Source of the DNA: Thiohalomonas sp041685045
GTDB taxonomy: Bacteria > Pseudomonadota > Gammaproteobacteria > Thiohalomonadales > Thiohalomonadaceae
Reading direction: 5' to 3'
NCBI GenBank assembly: GCA_041685045.1
Contig: JAWLGP010000023.1
Span: 1 to 64,000 of the forward strand
DNA length: 64,000 nucleotides
This document shows positions 56,472-64,000 of the stretch, piece by piece (within the stretch, counting starts at the first letter, position 1; each line of letters begins with the position of its first letter). Position numbers and translations under genes: made by a program. Below the pieces are notes generated by a model, which saw nothing but the letters and a program-made list of their open reading frames with translations, was not told the origin of the DNA and searched no databases.

Positions 56472-58715
56472 CTACCGCCAGAAACGCATGATGCCGGTAT
56501 CGGCCATATCCAGCTTGAGCTGTGCCACTTTGGCACGACTTTTTTCAAGGCCGAATGACTTCAGCGCCGCCGTAACCTCGTCGAGGGCGGTTCTCAGGCG
56601 AGTCGTCTCGGTCCCCCTGAGCTTGGGTAAGACTTTGGCGTAAACGACTTCATCCAGTGCCGTCGTCAAATGGAAGTCAGCAGACGCTGCCTTGGCTATG
56701 GCCACATAGTCGAGGACATCATCCACGGTGCGCCAGCCGAAGTGCAGCCGCACGGGAGTCAACGCATCCAGTAGTTGCTGTAGGCAATCCCGTGTCTGCT
56801 TGACCATCTTGCCATCCAGGCCACGCGAGCCCCAGTTCGGATAGTTCGCGAGGTCGATGTCCCAGAATTCCAGGGTAAATGCCCGGTCCAGCACTTTATC
56901 GGAGATACCGTGCGTAGTTTCGTCCATGTTTACCGTGCCGATGAAGGCGACGTTGGTTGGGAAGGGGATCGAACACGGAACACCGTCGAAGGAATCGCCC
57001 TCGTTGTGAAGCCGCAGTTCATCGCCCGACTCCATCGCCGACAGTATGGGCGCGAGATACTGCTCGGGATGCGACAGGTTCATCTCGTCGAGGATGATCA
57101 CGAAGGGCTGCTGCGGGTTTTGCGCTGCCCGCAACAAAACATCCAACATCACGGGGCGCATGTACTTGCCGGCATTGAGGGGGTTTACATAACCGAACAG
57201 CGGTGTCGGGTCATACCAGCCGGGCTGTACCGACTGGATGAAGAGGTTTTTGTCGGGTTTGCCGGAAAACTGCTCGATCAGCGCCTCGGCATACCGCTTG
57301 GCCAACAGCGTCTTCCCCGACCCCGACAGACCTGCCATGATGGCGAAGTGGCGACGCCGGTGCGACCACAGACCGAAATGCAACTGCTGAATCAGCGCGT
57401 CCGGGAACGCCGCCTGGTTTTTCACCACATCAGCCAACGCCCGGAAATCCACCACCCCCATTTCCAGCTCACCCGAGGGCGTCACCGCCACCTGCTCCGG
57501 GGCCTCCTCGCTCGGCAGCTTTTCGGGTACCCAGTGGATGGCCTCGCTCCAGGCCCTACCGCTCTCGGTCAGTCGGTAGCGGGTCCCGTTCTCGACCTCG
57601 ACCAGTCCGAATTCCCGCAGCCACTTGATCAACGCCTTCGGCGCAAAATCCGTCGTCCAGCCGGGATTCACGGACTTCAACAGCTCGACCAACTCCAGGA
57701 TATCCGCAGAGCCCCTCTCGTTCAGGAACAGCAAGGCGTTGTCGAAGCCCAGGGTCCGGGTCAGCAGCTCGGGCACCAGCTCTTCCGGGTCGTTCGTCTC
57801 CAGCAGGGCGGTTCCCCGGTCGGTCGGCGTAATGAGGTCGCCCTCGCGCTGAATCACATAGAACTCGTTCTTCAGGATGTTAACCAGCGTGGCGAGCGAA
57901 CTCTCGCGGTAGTTGGGGTACTCCGCTCTCAGGTGGTCCAGCAGCTCCTCTCGCGAGACGCCGTCCTCCACGAAACTGATCGCACTGACAATCGTGCCGA
58001 TGCCGCCCGAGATACTGGTCAACCCCTTGCGGCGCTGGACGGCTGGGAGTGGCTTTAGCTGTGATTCGACCGGCGGGGTATCTTTTTCATCGGCCGACAC
58101 GTCCGTCCTCTTTCGAATCCACTTGGAGTAGATACGCCACGGCAACGTCATCCTCTCGGCAAGCGCTTTGGGGTCGCGTGCGTCATTGCGGAGTACCTCG
58201 TCGATCCGTTCACGTATATCAAACTGTCTCGCGACAACTCCCTTCGGCGGTTTTCCGTTAAAGAGCTGCTTGTAAAAGACCAACGAACTGTTTCTGTCGG
58301 TGATCGTCGTGAAGTACTGCGGATAGAATGCCGCCATAACCCGCCCGATCTTGACCCACGGGGTACGCCGCTGATAGTCCTTCAGCCTTTTCACCAGTTT
58401 CTCGAAGAACGCTTCTATGTGTTGCTCGGCGCTGTTCCGGTCCGAGGGGAACGGGATCACCGACGTTTGCGCTATCCAGGTGCGAAACGCCACGTCGTCC
58501 AGCGCGGCGCTGATATCCACCGTTCCCATTCCGACATTACTAACGGGATTATCCTCCCAGATGCGCTGCTGGAACTCCCGGGTCGCCCGCTCGTTTGCGT
58601 CGGCCGATGCCACGTAGTCCAGAAATTCTGCGAGCCGACGGACCCATGCTGGTTCTCGTTCGGCCAGAACCGCTTCGGCGGCCTTTTTTAGGTCGTCATT
58701 ATTCTTAAAGTCCAT
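56472..58715 (-). CDS. McrB-like AAA+ motor of a type IV-like restriction system
   Basis: A 747-residue protein. Residues about 20-215 form an N-terminal helical domain (WVRRLAEFLDYVASADANER), probably the DNA-binding specificity module. Residues about 240-395 are two winged-helix-like segments (DGVSREELLDHLRAEYPNYR, LIKWLREFGLVEVENGTRYR). The AAA+ core has Walker A GLSGSGKT (462-469), Walker B VIILDEMN (539-546), the McrB-type TVNMDETTH and arginine finger VLDRAF near 611. McrB hydrolyses GTP or ATP and translocates DNA for its McrC partner. The ATG preceded by AGGA was chosen; a GTG 13 codons upstream is possible. Confidence 0.82.
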   Translation of the reverse strand: MDFKNNDDLKKAAEAVLAEREPAWVRRLAEFLDYVASADANERATREFQQRIWEDNPVSNVGMGTVDISAALDDVAFRTWIAQTSVIPFPSDRNSAEQHIEAFFEKLVKRLKDYQRRTPWVKIGRVMAAFYPQYFTTITDRNSSLVFYKQLFNGKPPKGVVARQFDIRERIDEVLRNDARDPKALAERMTLPWRIYSKWIRKRTDVSADEKDTPPVESQLKPLPAVQRRKGLTSISGGIGTIVSAISFVEDGVSREELLDHLRAEYPNYRESSLATLVNILKNEFYVIQREGDLITPTDRGTALLETNDPEELVPELLTRTLGFDNALLFLNERGSADILELVELLKSVNPGWTTDFAPKALIKWLREFGLVEVENGTRYRLTESGRAWSEAIHWVPEKLPSEEAPEQVAVTPSGELEMGVVDFRALADVVKNQAAFPDALIQQLHFGLWSHRRRHFAIMAGLSGSGKTLLAKRYAEALIEQFSGKPDKNLFIQSVQPGWYDPTPLFGYVNPLNAGKYMRPVMLDVLLRAAQNPQQPFVIILDEMNLSHPEQYLAPILSAMESGDELRLHNEGDSFDGVPCSIPFPTNVAFIGTVNMDETTHGISDKVLDRAFTLEFWDIDLANYPNWGSRGLDGKMVKQTRDCLQQLLDALTPVRLHFGWRTVDDVLDYVAIAKAASADFHLTTALDEVVYAKVLPKLRGTETTRLRTALDEVTAALKSFGLEKSRAKVAQLKLDMADTGIMRFWR

Positions 58716-58978
58716 GCGAACTGTTTTCCTATTTTTTTGGTCAGATGTCATCACCGCTGCTACCGCAACTCAGTTGCGAAAACATGGCGGCGGCGCCCAA
58801 GATCAGCCGTGCTTGATCACGGCTGTAGCAGGTGATGGAAGGCCTTCGAAGTACGTGTCTGTAAATCGGCATTCCGGACCTTTTCCAAATAGGTCGCCAA
58901 GTGGTCTACCCAGCTCTGCGCCGTGGTCGGCAGGCACTTGGTCGTGTTCTGTTTGAGAGCGCACAATTTGTCCTTTGC

Positions 58979-59167
58979 TTAGAGTTGCTGCGCCGACGCG
59001 TGAACCTCCGGAACGTATCCGGCGGCGATGGCGTTCACGGTCGAACGGGGAGTGATCACCGCCAAGCTGCCCGTCGGGCACGGAACCCGTTCGGTATAGC
59101 CCTCGAAGGACCATCGCAATGCATCGCCTTCCCAGAGGAGCCATGGGCTACCATCGATGGCGACCAT
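58979..59167 (-). CDS. Short uncharacterised ORF, perhaps part of a broken gene
   Basis: A 62-residue frame beginning MVAIDGSPWLLWEGDALRWS and ending PEVHASAQQL. The text has protein-like composition, and the same frame stays open upstream of the ATG for about 45 codons (DQAIFADCFSDGANRSQYTA) without a start codon. It also stays open after the TAA stop for 53 more codons (AQSWVDHLATYLEKVRNADL) to a TGA at 58817. This suggests a longer gene interrupted by an in-frame stop and a missing 5' end. Family not recognised. Confidence 0.35.
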   Translation of the reverse strand: MVAIDGSPWLLWEGDALRWSFEGYTERVPCPTGSLAVITPRSTVNAIAAGYVPEVHASAQQL

Positions 59168-59252
59168 GACGCCATCCGTGAGGTCGGACGATTCAGCGGT
59201 GTACTGCGACCGGTTTGCACCATCCGAAAAACAGTCCGCGAAGATGGCCTGG

Positions 59253-59537
59253 TCAATCGGCTTGATACCCGTTGAGCCGGGCGGGACGCGGTAGGGTGCC
59301 GCGGGCGGACACCACCTCGATATTGCCGTAAGGGTTTACGCGATTTTGTAGTGGCACTCGTGAGGCTCCTTTTCTTCTACTACTTCCGCTTTCGCTCCGG
59401 GTCAGGCGGCGCTGCTCTGTCGCATGCAGCGCATTTTCCCGCTCGGCCTTGATGCGCCCCAGGAGCGTCTCGGCAGAGCTTTCGCCGCTCACACGTCGAG
59501 GAGTTGTTGTAGCCGGTTCGGCTTCGTATGTAGCCAT
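59253..59537 (-). pseudogene. Degenerate small ORF with HsdS-tail-like segment
   Basis: The frame from the ATG at 59537 encodes ESSAETLLGRIKAERENALH, which resembles the C-terminal tail of type I specificity subunits (ASxLLxRIxAERxxA), then a basic stretch and NPYGNIEVVSARGTL, after which coding quality is lost and the better signal moves to the next frame. A frameshift near 59290 is likely. Position just downstream of hsdR fits decay of restriction-locus genes. The start codon lies inside a perfect palindrome. Confidence 0.3.
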
Positions 59538-59546
59538 AATGGCTAC
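59530..59546. promoter_or_regulatory. Perfect 8-1-8 palindrome over a start codon
   Basis: GTAGCCAT-A-ATGGCTAC is an exact 17-base palindrome including the ATG of the degenerate ORF read on the minus strand. Size and symmetry suggest a dimeric repressor site, but no cognate regulator is adjacent. Confidence 0.4.
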
Positions 59547-59607
59547 ACCCGCTGCAGTTAGCTCCAACCCACCCCGGTTTCGCCACCAGCGTTCCTTTCA
59601 AAACACC

Positions 59608-62600
59608 TCACGCAACCCACTTTCTTCCGTGGGCAGCGTAGTCCAGCATCATGTCGAAAACGTTGTCGCATTTTTTTCGGAACAGGACCCGGTCGTAGCT
59701 CTCCGGCAGGGTTTCGTCCAACACGGCTTCGACAGCCGAACGGACCACCTTCTGGCTTTGGCCATCCTTGAACCACTCCTGTATCAGCACTTTCGGATGC
59801 TCTTCCAGCAAGCGGTGCAACAGCCGTTTGGCCGCCAGCTTCACCCTTTCCGTCTCGGCAAGGCTAAGGCCATCCTGTTTCAATAGGTCGAACAGTTCCA
59901 GTTCATCCTCCGACAGTCCCTCCCTGACGTGTCGCTCGTCCTCGGCCTTCATTTCCTCGGTGAATCGCACCAGGTCTTCGAAATAGTTTTCCGTCGACGA
60001 ACCGCCCGAGTTGTAGCGTTCGACAATTTCCTGGAATCGCTGTGCGAAATCGACCCGAGTGACGTTCTGGTTCAGCATCTCGTCCAGTTTGGCCTGGATG
60101 AACCGGCAGAGGTCGGCGATCTCAATGTTCTTGTAGGTCGCCGCCTTGAAGTCGGCCTTGAGCTTTTCGAAGTCGATTCGGCTCAGGTCCCAGACCCGTC
60201 CACGCTGGATGATCTGGTACTCGGCCGAGTGCTCCCTGGCGGCAAACTGCTCTGCGTTATCGACCACGACACTCTCGTCGAGCAACTCGCCAATCCGTTG
60301 ATTGATGGCATCCACGTCGGCCTGGGCGATGATCGCATCCACCACGCCGCGCAGGTACTCGAATGCCGCCACATGGCGGCCTTTTCCCCGCCCGAGCACC
60401 TCCGGCTTGCAGGCCTCGTAGAGTGACGAAATGGTGTTCTCGTAGACGTTGAACGCCTTGCGCCACTCGGAATTGCCGAGCAGGCGATCGGCGTATTGCT
60501 TAAACAGCGTGATGTTCTGGAACACGTCCTCCTTGCCGAGGATTGCGGCCAGGTCGATATCCTTTTCGCGGCAGAAGGCCATGCCCTGTTCGATCGCCTC
60601 GTCGAGCAATCGGAACAGCTCCGCCTTTTCCTTCACGGGCAGGTCGTCGAGGCCGTCTTCGCCTTGCGCATAGTCCTTCAGCGCCTTCTTCATGTTACGG
60701 AAGACGTTGTAGTAGTCGACGATCTCACCGTTTCGTTTCGGCACCCCATTGATTTGGTGCGACGTCACCCGGTTGGCACGGGCGATGGTCTGCATCAGGG
60801 TGTGGTCCTTCATCGGCTTGTCGAGGTAGAGGGTGGAGACCGTCGGGGCATCGAAGCCGGTCAGCCACATGGCGCAGACGAAGACCAGTTGCAGCGGATC
60901 GTCCGGGTCCTTGAAGTTGTACTCGATGTCGTGGCCGTGCGCGTCGAGCCGCTTCATGCGGTCGCGATGGGGTTTGATGTCCAGCTCTTGCCGCTTGAAC
61001 TTCTCTTCCTCGCCGTTCTCTTCGCTGACCACCACCGCCATTTCGACCTGGCGCATGTAGTCGATGATCCGGTTGAGGCGGGCCTTCTCGATGTCGTTCT
61101 TCGATGCCGCCCGCCGGCCGACCAGCGCCTTGATGGCGGCTTTCCATTCACTGGAGACCTTGTCGTACATCTTCACCGCGGTGAACTTGTCCACCGAGAT
61201 GACGATACCCTTGCCGAGATAGCCGCGACGGGGGAAGTGGTAAACGATGTCCCGGGCCAACGCATCCAGCCGGTCGTCGCGGGTGATGACCTCCACCTCC
61301 TTGGCGTAGCGCTTCTCCAGTTTCGCCTGCTGCGCCTCATCGAGGTTTTCGTCTTCCAGGATGGCGTAGAACTCGTCGCTCAGCTCCTGGTTCTGGATCA
61401 GCATCTCCGGCACCCGCTTCTCGTAGAACAGCGGCACCGTCGCACCGTCCTCCATCGACTGGCGGAAGCTGTATTCGCTCACGTAGTCGCCGAACCAGGC
61501 GTTGGTCTTGCGCTGGCGCCCCAACAGCGGCGTGCCGGTGAAGGCGAGGTATTGTGCTTTGGGCAGCCCCGCGCGCATGTTCTCCGCCAGGGACTTGTAC
61601 TGGGTGCGGTGGGCCTCGTCGACGATGACGATGATGTCGTCGCGGTCGGAGAGCAACGGGTACTCCTTGCCCTTCGGCCAGCGGAACTTCTGGATCAGGG
61701 TGAAGACGATGCGCTTGCTCCGCTGGCCGAGAAACTTGCGCATCTCCTCCCCATCCTTGGGCTGGGCTGCTTCGTTCTTCTGCACGGTGCCGGTGTTGAG
61801 GAAGTTGCGGTAGATCTGCCCGTCCAGGTCCTCGCGGTCGGTGACCACCACGAAGGTGAAGTTGCCGGTCAGCTTGCGGAAGATCTTGCGGGCGTAAAAG
61901 ATCATCGAAAAGCTCTTGCCCGAGCCCTGGGTGTGCCAGAACACGCCCAGCTTGCCGCCGTGGCGTTCGCGCTCCCGGAAGCGCTGGAAGGCATTGTTCA
62001 CGCCGATGAACTGGTGGTTCTGGGCGATGATCTTCTCGGTGTCCCGGTGGAAGAGGAGGAAGGTCTCCACGTAATCGAGCAGCCGATCAGGGGCGCACAG
62101 ACCGGCGACGGCCCGCTCCAGGCTGGTACCCTCGTGCCGGATCGCCTCACGGTCGATCCGCTCCTTCTCATCCTCCACCCGTAGCCAGTTGAAGAAGTGC
62201 TCCCAGCCGGCGGTGAGGCTGCCCACCTTGGTCTCGATGGCGTTGGAGAGGATGCAAAAGGCGTTGGTGAGGAAGAGCTGGGGGATCTCCTGCCGGTAGT
62301 TGGTCAGGTTGTCGTCGTAGGCGGCCCGGAGCTTGACGTTGGAATTCTTCAGCTCGATGAACACCAGGGGCAGGCCGTTGACGTAGAGCAGCACGTCCGG
62401 CCGGCGGTAGTAGCGTTCACCCTTGACCCAGAGCTGGGCCACGGCCAGAAAGCGGTTGGCTCGGGGGTTGTTGAAATCAATGACCCGGACCCGCTCCTGC
62501 TCCTTGCGGCCGTCGGCGGTCTCGAACTCCACCGGGATGCCGTCACGGAGCAGCCCGTCGAGCTCCCGGTTGGCGGCCACCAGGGACATGGCCTGGCGCT

Positions 62601-62841
62601 TGGCGGTGAGGCGGGTCAGCGCCTCGTCGATGGCCGACTCCGGGATGCCGGGGTTGAGTCGCAGCGCCGCCTCCCGCAGCCGCTCCGGCAGGATCACGTC
62701 CCGCTTGTCGCTGCGACCCGAGCCGTCGTTCAGGTCGTCGGCATCGGCCGTATGGCAGTCGAGCACGTCATAGCCGTGCAGGTGCTGCAGGTTTTGCAGC
62801 AGCGCCTGCTCGATCTGATCCTCGCCGATGAAGTTGGGCAC
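59608..62841 (-). CDS. hsdR: Type I restriction enzyme R subunit
   Basis: A 1077-residue motor-nuclease. The N-terminal nuclease (about 1-220) has RPDV (147-150) and ELK (163-165) of the PD-(D/E)XK fold; the SF2 translocase has Walker A TQGSGKS (304-310), the DEAH box at 408-411 (IVDEAHRTQY), AFTGTPLL, and motif VI-like MQTIARANR; the C-terminal helical region binds the methyltransferase. It cleaves DNA lacking the host modification. Start is GTG with an AGGAGG 11 bases upstream. No hsdM or hsdS lies within the window; they may lie beyond the right edge past fic. Confidence 0.93.
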   Translation of the reverse strand: MPNFIGEDQIEQALLQNLQHLHGYDVLDCHTADADDLNDGSGRSDKRDVILPERLREAALRLNPGIPESAIDEALTRLTAKRQAMSLVAANRELDGLLRDGIPVEFETADGRKEQERVRVIDFNNPRANRFLAVAQLWVKGERYYRRPDVLLYVNGLPLVFIELKNSNVKLRAAYDDNLTNYRQEIPQLFLTNAFCILSNAIETKVGSLTAGWEHFFNWLRVEDEKERIDREAIRHEGTSLERAVAGLCAPDRLLDYVETFLLFHRDTEKIIAQNHQFIGVNNAFQRFRERERHGGKLGVFWHTQGSGKSFSMIFYARKIFRKLTGNFTFVVVTDREDLDGQIYRNFLNTGTVQKNEAAQPKDGEEMRKFLGQRSKRIVFTLIQKFRWPKGKEYPLLSDRDDIIVIVDEAHRTQYKSLAENMRAGLPKAQYLAFTGTPLLGRQRKTNAWFGDYVSEYSFRQSMEDGATVPLFYEKRVPEMLIQNQELSDEFYAILEDENLDEAQQAKLEKRYAKEVEVITRDDRLDALARDIVYHFPRRGYLGKGIVISVDKFTAVKMYDKVSSEWKAAIKALVGRRAASKNDIEKARLNRIIDYMRQVEMAVVVSEENGEEEKFKRQELDIKPHRDRMKRLDAHGHDIEYNFKDPDDPLQLVFVCAMWLTGFDAPTVSTLYLDKPMKDHTLMQTIARANRVTSHQINGVPKRNGEIVDYYNVFRNMKKALKDYAQGEDGLDDLPVKEKAELFRLLDEAIEQGMAFCREKDIDLAAILGKEDVFQNITLFKQYADRLLGNSEWRKAFNVYENTISSLYEACKPEVLGRGKGRHVAAFEYLRGVVDAIIAQADVDAINQRIGELLDESVVVDNAEQFAAREHSAEYQIIQRGRVWDLSRIDFEKLKADFKAATYKNIEIADLCRFIQAKLDEMLNQNVTRVDFAQRFQEIVERYNSGGSSTENYFEDLVRFTEEMKAEDERHVREGLSEDELELFDLLKQDGLSLAETERVKLAAKRLLHRLLEEHPKVLIQEWFKDGQSQKVVRSAVEAVLDETLPESYDRVLFRKKCDNVFDMMLDYAAHGRKWVA

Positions 62842-62904
62842 CCGACTGATCGCCTCCTGCGCGTTCTTCTTTTTTTGGGAACTTTAACTTAATCGTCGCC
62901 TTGG

Positions 62905-62928
62905 TTAAAGGAAACGCGTTTCCCTTAA
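62905..62928. promoter_or_regulatory. Near-perfect palindrome between fic and hsdR
   Basis: TTAA-x-GGAAACGCGTTTCC-x-TTAA: the 14-base core is perfect and the outer TTAA arms match, with one non-pairing position on each side. It covers the fic stop codon and lies about 65 bases before the hsdR start. It could be an operator for hsdR, or a hairpin at the end of the fic message; no T-tract follows. Confidence 0.55.
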
Positions 62929-64000
62929 CTTACGAACAGCTTAAGGTAACGATCGAACACATAGGTCCGCCCCCGCTGCTGGCCGGTGGTCTCCCTCAGC
63001 AGCCCCAGCCCCTCGAAATCCCGCACCAGGGCGTTTGCCGTGGGGGTGGTGACCGCCAAGGCCGACTCGACGTCCGCCGCAGTGACCACCGGCTTACGGT
63101 ACAACAGGTTCAGCAACTGGCGGGCGTTGGCCGCCCGTTTACCCAGCTTCAACACCAGCTGCTCGGCCTCGGTGCGCAGGGCCAGCACCTGTTGGAACAC
63201 CCCCCGCCCCTTGGTGGCGGTCTCCGCCAACCCCTTGAGGAAGAAACGCACCCAGTGGATCAGGTCGTTGGATACCCGGACCCGCATCAGGGCGTCATAA
63301 TAGCTGGCCCGGTTGCGCTCGAAGTAGTCCGACAGGTAGAGCGATGGCTTGGCCAGCAAGCCGTGGCTCACCAGGTAGAGCGGAATGAGCAGCCGGCCGA
63401 TACGGCCGTTGCCGTCGCAGAAGGGGTGAATGGTCTCGAACTGGTAGTGGCTGATGGCGATGCGGATCAGGTGCGGCACCACGATCGACTCGTTGTGCCA
63501 GAACGCCTCCAGGTCGCTCATCAGGTCTGGCACGCCCTCCGGCGACGGCGGCACGAACGCCGCGTCGGCGAGGCTGGAGCCGCCGATCCAGTTCTGGGTG
63601 GTGCGGAACTCCCCCGGCTGCTTGTGCTCGCCGCGCACCCCGCGCATCAGGACCGCGTGGGTCTGCCGCAGCAGCCGATTGGAGAGCGGCAGGTGCTTCA
63701 GCTCGGCGATGGCGGTGTTCACCGCGTCGATGTAGTTGCGCACCTCGCGCCAGTCGTCGCGCTTCTCCGGCTGGATCTGTTCCTCGGACATGAGGGCTTC
63801 GTCGATGCCGGTCCGGGTGCCCTCGATGCGGCTGGAGGTCTGCGCCTCCTTGACCACGTGCACCTCGATGAACAGGTCGATGTCCGGCACGATGAGGGAG
63901 AAGGCGTTCAGCTCCCCCAGCGCCCGGTTGGCCGCCTCCAGCAGGGTGTTGATGGTGGCATCCTCCCAGACCCAGTCGTGATTCACCGGCACCGGCTCGA
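62925..64000 (-). CDS. fic: Fic family protein, 5' end beyond window
   Basis: At least 358 residues; the reading frame is still open at the right edge. The Fic core motif is intact, HPFCDGNGRIGR, so AMPylation or related nucleotidyl transfer is possible. An N-terminal inhibitory helix is seen as SSRIEGT (S-x-x-x-E-G), the arrangement of class II Fic proteins that hold themselves inactive. A winged-helix-like C-terminal region (LLNLLYRKPVVTAADVESAL, LVRDFEGLGLLRETTGQQRG) follows, typical of the Fic proteins encoded inside type I restriction operons. It precedes hsdR by 83 bases on the same strand. Confidence 0.9.
   Translation of the reverse strand, partial: EPVPVNHDWVWEDATINTLLEAANRALGELNAFSLIVPDIDLFIEVHVVKEAQTSSRIEGTRTGIDEALMSEEQIQPEKRDDWREVRNYIDAVNTAIAELKHLPLSNRLLRQTHAVLMRGVRGEHKQPGEFRTTQNWIGGSSLADAAFVPPSPEGVPDLMSDLEAFWHNESIVVPHLIRIAISHYQFETIHPFCDGNGRIGRLLIPLYLVSHGLLAKPSLYLSDYFERNRASYYDALMRVRVSNDLIHWVRFFLKGLAETATKGRGVFQQVLALRTEAEQLVLKLGKRAANARQLLNLLYRKPVVTAADVESALAVTTPTANALVRDFEGLGLLRETTGQQRGRTYVFDRYLKLFVS

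Overview
The window is high-GC proteobacterial chromosome. An intact form I RuBisCO operon with its LysR regulator (cbbLSQO/cbbR), a di-haem cytochrome c peroxidase and the overall protein style point to a chemolithoautotrophic gammaproteobacterium, probably a sulfur oxidiser of the Chromatiales/Ectothiorhodospiraceae kind. That placement is inferred from gene content; no rRNA or tRNA gene is visible.

Layout. 1-5.9 kb: a reverse-transcriptase remnant abutting a broken antitoxin gene, then nudE, cysQ, small orphan proteins (two Sel1-type), a secreted metallopeptidase and a cytochrome c peroxidase. 6-12.7 kb: cbbO, cbbQ, cbbS and cbbL on the minus strand with cbbR divergent. All three spacers of this operon carry a different long inverted repeat, and cbbO contains an in-frame 51-bp minisatellite. 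12.8-26.5 kb: a two-partner secretion locus (TpsB, a 3504-residue TpsA, a FecR-domain protein and a SapC-family protein, with overlapping or nearly overlapping reading frames). 26.5-32.5 kb: two sulfotransferase-like genes flanking a 224-bp tandem palindromic repeat, then a large glycosyltransferase-like protein and a ThDP enzyme.

32.6-50.1 kb: one very long minus-strand Tad/Flp pilus operon. It begins with a phosphatase/anti-sigma-like kinase/STAS partner-switching module, continues through the Flp pilin, TadE/TadG-like proteins, a greatly enlarged CpaB, secretin, an FHA-TadA fusion ATPase, TadB and TadC, and ends with a class III nucleotidyl cyclase that also has a SLOG-like domain. Immediately divergent is a cNMP-domain/SLC13-type transporter fusion translationally coupled to an ABC-type substrate-binding protein.

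53.1-64 kb: a defence-island-like region with a NYN nuclease behind an operator-rich promoter and leader terminator, a DUF429 protein coupled to a McrC-like/McrB-like pair, degenerate fragments, HsdR of a type I restriction system and a Fic protein cut by the right edge.

The most original material is the architecture of the Tad operon (partner switching at its head, cyclase at its tail, DG-repeat CpaB, FHA-TadA), the palindrome-studded RuBisCO operon, and the single-cysteine giant adhesin beside a sulfotransferase/glycosyltransferase cluster.
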